A DNA stretch of 64,000 nucleotides from Planktosalinus sp963977065. Lineage in GTDB: Bacteria > Bacteroidota > Bacteroidia > Flavobacteriales > Flavobacteriaceae. The DNA is taken from contig CAXBNF010000003.1 in assembly GCA_963977065.1 (NCBI GenBank), positions 62,001 to 126,000 on the forward strand, given 5' to 3'. The notes beneath the pieces were generated by a model, which searched no databases, was not told the origin of the DNA, and saw only the letters and a program-made list of their open reading frames with translations. Below, piece by piece: positions 61,279-64,000 of the stretch. Both the position numbers and the translations under genes were made by a program. Position 1 is the stretch's first letter, and every line of letters starts with the position of its first letter.

Positions 61279-62373
61279 CTATCTTAAATCCATTACAATT
61301 TTGTGCATTTCCTTTTCATTTTTTTCCAGTTTTTGAAGGAATTTCCACTGTACTCTAGTGCGGATGAGGTTGTGTTCTGAATAAGTGGTTTTATAATACA
61401 GATCGCCATCTAAGTAATCTGTTAAAAACCGCAGTCCGATGATGAACGTCATATAGTGAGTTGAGGAAACTAGATGAGAAATTTCGTTTTGAGTTAAAAT
61501 GGCAGATGTGCTTTGTAAGAATCCTTTAGTATAACTTTTAAAGAGGTTTAAATCCAAAGTAACTTTTTGAAGGTTTTTTTCATCCTCTGAAGCTGTATTT
61601 GCACCGGTCCTGATAGCATCACCAAAATCAAATAATAGGCTACCCGGCATGACGGTATCTAAATCAATCACCGCAATAGCTTTGTTGTTTATATCAAACA
61701 GCACATTGTTACATTTGGTGTCATTATGAATTAAGCGTTTTGGGACAGAACCTTCTTCAATAAAATGATGGAGTTTTAAAAAGGTGTCTATTTTTTGAAA
61801 GGCGAAATCAATTTCATCAATAGCCACTTTTGCTCTGTTTTTTGAATCTTTTTGCAGGATAGACTGAAAGTCCTCCCATCGTTTTTCCAAATTGTGAAAA
61901 TTTGGAATGGCAGTGTACATCTTTTGAACAGGAAAATCACTCAACAAATTGATAAATTGCCCCTGAATTTTTCCACATTCATAAGCAATTTCCTGTGTTT
62001 CCATTTTTTGAAAAGAATGAGTTTCAGGAAGGAGGGAGTATAAGCGCCATTGTGAATTTTTTGAATTTTTGTAAAACAGTTTGTCATCTTTTGTGGGTAT
62101 TACCTTAAAAACAGAAAAACGGGTGTCTGTGAGCTTATCGAGTTTGTGGGATATGTGTTTTGTAACCAAATCAATAGAAGTCATTAACTTTTCAACATCT
62201 TTAAAAACAGATTGATTAATCTTTTGGAGAAAATAACCGATGTTTGGTGGTGAATTGTGTAGAACTTTATAAGAATTGTGAATATGACCCTCTTGTACAG
62301 TTTCAATTTTTACATCTAAAGATTTGACTTTGAACTGTTTTAAAGTTTCTAATAAATGGGTGGTTGAACACAT
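61279..62373 (-). CDS. N-acetylhexosamine 1-kinase-like (APH family) phosphotransferase
   Basis: 364 residues. The catalytic loop LIHNDTKCNNVLFD (214-227, Asp218) and the metal-binding IDLDTVMPG (236-244) match the NahK-type kinases that phosphorylate N-acetylhexosamines at C1. ESFDFGDAIRTGAN-like sequence (FDFGDAIRTGANTASEDE) follows. It is the third gene of an operon after a sodium symporter and a nucleotidyltransferase. AmgK, a MurNAc/GlcNAc kinase of the same fold, is the alternative. Confidence 0.82.
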   Translation of the reverse strand: MCSTTHLLETLKQFKVKSLDVKIETVQEGHIHNSYKVLHNSPPNIGYFLQKINQSVFKDVEKLMTSIDLVTKHISHKLDKLTDTRFSVFKVIPTKDDKLFYKNSKNSQWRLYSLLPETHSFQKMETQEIAYECGKIQGQFINLLSDFPVQKMYTAIPNFHNLEKRWEDFQSILQKDSKNRAKVAIDEIDFAFQKIDTFLKLHHFIEEGSVPKRLIHNDTKCNNVLFDINNKAIAVIDLDTVMPGSLLFDFGDAIRTGANTASEDEKNLQKVTLDLNLFKSYTKGFLQSTSAILTQNEISHLVSSTHYMTFIIGLRFLTDYLDGDLYYKTTYSEHNLIRTRVQWKFLQKLEKNEKEMHKIVMDLR

Positions 62374-62386
62374 TAAAAAAATAAAA

Positions 62387-63313
62387 TTAAAGGTTAAAAA
62401 GATTTTTGGGATACAGACCCTTTCGGGTCATTTCTTCGAGATTACTCTTGGCCAGTATTTTATCTTCTGGAAAGGTTAATCCAAACCAACTTTCTCCAGA
62501 ACTTAAAACTTTAATTTTCACATCATGACTTTTTATGATTTGATCGATGGTTTTTGGCAGAAAATATTCTTTATCAAGTGAGTTGAAGTTTGCTTTCAAA
62601 AACAATTTGAAACAAGGTGCTGCCCATTTAAAATAGAAAGGAGTTAACCCCCACATATTCATAGATACAAGGGTGTTTTTAGGAATTACTTCCTTTACGG
62701 AATTATGTGAGGATATGATTTGATTATTTTCAAGTTTAATGGCTGTTTTTTCTTCTACAGTTAGCAGAAAATTGTCATCATTTATTTTACAAATTCCTCT
62801 TGAAACGGCTCCATTTTCTGATAAGGTTTTTTCAACAGGAAAAGCCATTAATGCAAATTCTTTTAGATTAAAACTCAAATAGTGTTTTAGATAATCAAAC
62901 ATTAATTTGTAAGAAGAGCTCCCATAATAATCATCTGCATTGATGACTAAAAAAGGTTCATTGATTATCTCTTTAGCTGTCCAAATGGCGTGTCCGGTTC
63001 CCCAGGGCTTTTGCCTTAGAAGATTTGGTTTGAAGGGTGGGGGAAGCAAGTCAATCTCTTGAAAAACATAGTTAACTTCTACAAGATGTTTTAGTTTTTG
63101 GTCATATTTCTCAATAAAAGATTTCCCAAATGATTTTCTAATGACAAAAGTTATTTTTTTAAAACCGGCTTTTAATGCATCATAGAGGGCATAATCGAGC
63201 AGGCTATTTTCTGAAGAATTGACCACATCGATTTGTTTTAATTGCCCATATCTACTACCCATTCCGGCAGCGAGTACAAGAAGTGAAGGACTCTTATGAT
63301 GTGGTGTTTTCAA
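62387..63313 (-). CDS. Sugar-1-phosphate nucleotidyltransferase
   Basis: 308 residues. LAAGMGSRYGQLKQ (14-27) is the nucleotide-binding loop, GTGHAIW near 106-111 is the base-contact region, and NADDYYG (125-131) holds the metal-binding Asp. The start codon is TTG at 63313, as there is no in-frame ATG ahead of the essential loop. It begins 11 bases after the symporter stop and ends 13 bases before the kinase gene. It probably activates the sugar-1-phosphate made by that kinase. Confidence 0.87.
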   Translation of the reverse strand: MKTPHHKSPSLLVLAAGMGSRYGQLKQIDVVNSSENSLLDYALYDALKAGFKKITFVIRKSFGKSFIEKYDQKLKHLVEVNYVFQEIDLLPPPFKPNLLRQKPWGTGHAIWTAKEIINEPFLVINADDYYGSSSYKLMFDYLKHYLSFNLKEFALMAFPVEKTLSENGAVSRGICKINDDNFLLTVEEKTAIKLENNQIISSHNSVKEVIPKNTLVSMNMWGLTPFYFKWAAPCFKLFLKANFNSLDKEYFLPKTIDQIIKSHDVKIKVLSSGESWFGLTFPEDKILAKSNLEEMTRKGLYPKNLFNL

Positions 63314-63324
63314 TTTTTCTTAGA

Positions 63325-63999
63325 TTAAAAAACAGATTTCCGGCTTTTGTGTATAAACCATCCGCAAAGAACAAAAATGGAAGTTGCAATGAGTGCCTGT
63401 GTCCATTGACCGTAAATCCAAAATCCGGTGCCAAACAAAGCCGCATAAACCATAAACACCCCGGCAAACATAGCGCTCAATTCTTTAGTGAAATTGGAAG
63501 TTTTGAATGATGTTGTATCAAGCGCATTTCGTTGAACTACTTTTTTAAATCCAAAAAGATGCGGTTTTACTTTTTGTATGAAATTTATGAGAACGCTATC
63601 TTTTTCAGGTTTTGTGAGAAGAGTAACTGCAATCCATCCCACAGTTGAAATTACAATGGAGAGAAGCAATCGATAATGTTCAGGAAAATCGCTCCAGAAT
63701 TCAGAATATTTAGGCAATACAACTGTAAACAATAAAGCAGATATAAATGAAATAACCATTGCGGAAATTTCGCTCAATGCATTGATACGCCACCAAAACC
63801 ATCTTAAAATAAAAAGCAAACCGGTACCGGCACCAATGAGTAATATGATTTGAAAAACTTGCAAGGCATTTTGCAAAACCAGTGCTAAAAATGCAGCTGC
63901 AACCATGATAAAAACCGTAAACAAACGCCCCACGGAAACAAGTTCGTTATCTTTTGCTTTAGGTCTTATAAAACGATGGTAAAAATCGTGAACTGCATA
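63325..63999 (-). CDS. Sodium:solute symporter (SSS family), C-terminal part
   Basis: The frame continues off the right edge, with no start in the window. Visible sequence begins YAVHDFYHRFIRPKAKDNELVSVGRLFTVF and has six or so hydrophobic helices, including WFWWRINALSEISAM, a hallmark of SSS sugar-type transporters, and ALFGTGFWIYGQWTQALIATSIF. The GTG at 63933 is internal. As first known gene of the operon it would import a sugar for the kinase and nucleotidyltransferase that follow. Confidence 0.85.
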   Translation of the reverse strand, partial: YAVHDFYHRFIRPKAKDNELVSVGRLFTVFIMVAAAFLALVLQNALQVFQIILLIGAGTGLLFILRWFWWRINALSEISAMVISFISALLFTVVLPKYSEFWSDFPEHYRLLLSIVISTVGWIAVTLLTKPEKDSVLINFIQKVKPHLFGFKKVVQRNALDTTSFKTSNFTKELSAMFAGVFMVYAALFGTGFWIYGQWTQALIATSIFVLCGWFIHKSRKSVF

Positions 64000-64000
64000 A

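Noticed and set aside
38191..63313. NamZ, kinase and nucleotidyltransferase as one recycling operon
   Set aside because: They are more than 20 kb apart, so only a functional link can be proposed, not an operon.
1..64000. CRISPR array, tRNA or rRNA genes, insertion sequence, prophage or defence island
   Set aside because: I saw no regularly spaced repeats, no RNA gene signatures and no transposase, integrase, phage structural or restriction genes.

Overview
The window is AT-rich chromosomal DNA of a member of the Bacteroidota, most likely a marine Flavobacteriaceae. The evidence is the bifunctional HisB and HisIE, many Bacteroidota-type lipoproteins and SusC/TonB-style outer-membrane barrels, BshC, TAnnTTTG-type -7 promoter elements, few Shine-Dalgarno sequences, and Flavobacteriia-like intergenic repeats. 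I see no rRNA, tRNA, CRISPR array, insertion sequence, prophage or defence island. No stretch longer than 300 bases lacks a gene.

Layout. (1) 1-3412 holds the end of a histidine operon, hisB(partial)-hisH-hisA-hisF-hisIE, with overlapping genes. (2) 3413-10120 holds a complete tryptophan operon, trpE-G-D-C-F-B-A. In front of it is a classical ribosome-mediated attenuator: a 21-codon leader peptide with three tandem Trp codons, an 8-bp antiterminator and a strong intrinsic terminator. (3) 10188-11550 holds an Hsp15-like S4 protein and an FKBP-type lipoprotein with acidic calcium-binding-like repeats. (4) 11662-22717 holds a surface-polysaccharide region: a GlmU-like protein, a FemAB/GNAT acyltransferase, an FdtB-type aminotransferase, a Wzx-like flippase, a sulfotransferase, four glycosyltransferases, an FdtA-type ketoisomerase and ftsE. 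(5) 22873-32210 holds a secreted subtilase with a small tail-fibre-like secreted protein, a 1006-residue TPR protein paired with a plugless outer-membrane barrel, and an amidohydrolase lipoprotein. (6) 32218-44525 holds mostly exported or membrane proteins: peptidases (S9, M14, PrsW and a metalloprotease lipoprotein), a methyltransferase, a YkgJ-type cysteine-cluster protein, DoxX, the YjdI/YjdJ pair, a NamZ-type muramidase and a LolC/E-like permease. (7) 44657-55699 holds bshC, recG, an M1 aminopeptidase, a polyprenyl-phosphate sugar-transfer operon (dolichyl-phosphate-mannose-synthase-like GT2, a doubled LAB_N membrane protein and GT39), a nucleotide-sugar epimerase and meaB. (8) 55796-64000 holds an Ohr protein, a Cu/Zn SOD lipoprotein, a second S9 peptidase, a PepSY-TM protein, a COG2509-type flavoprotein, and an operon of a sodium:solute symporter (partial), a nucleotidyltransferase and an N-acetylhexosamine-kinase-like protein.

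How the parts fit. The his and trp operons lie head to tail, with no convincing terminator between them other than the trp attenuator, so the attenuator may also control read-through from his. Regions 4 and 7 together would build, modify, flip and transfer envelope sugars. The final operon looks like uptake, 1-phosphorylation and nucleotide activation of an amino sugar. The most informative non-coding signal is the trp attenuator at 3451-3595. Other observations worth checking are divergent genes whose 5' coding ends overlap (39515-39534), a 10-bp tandem repeat ahead of trpF, the doubled LAB_N operon and several conserved pairs of unknown function.
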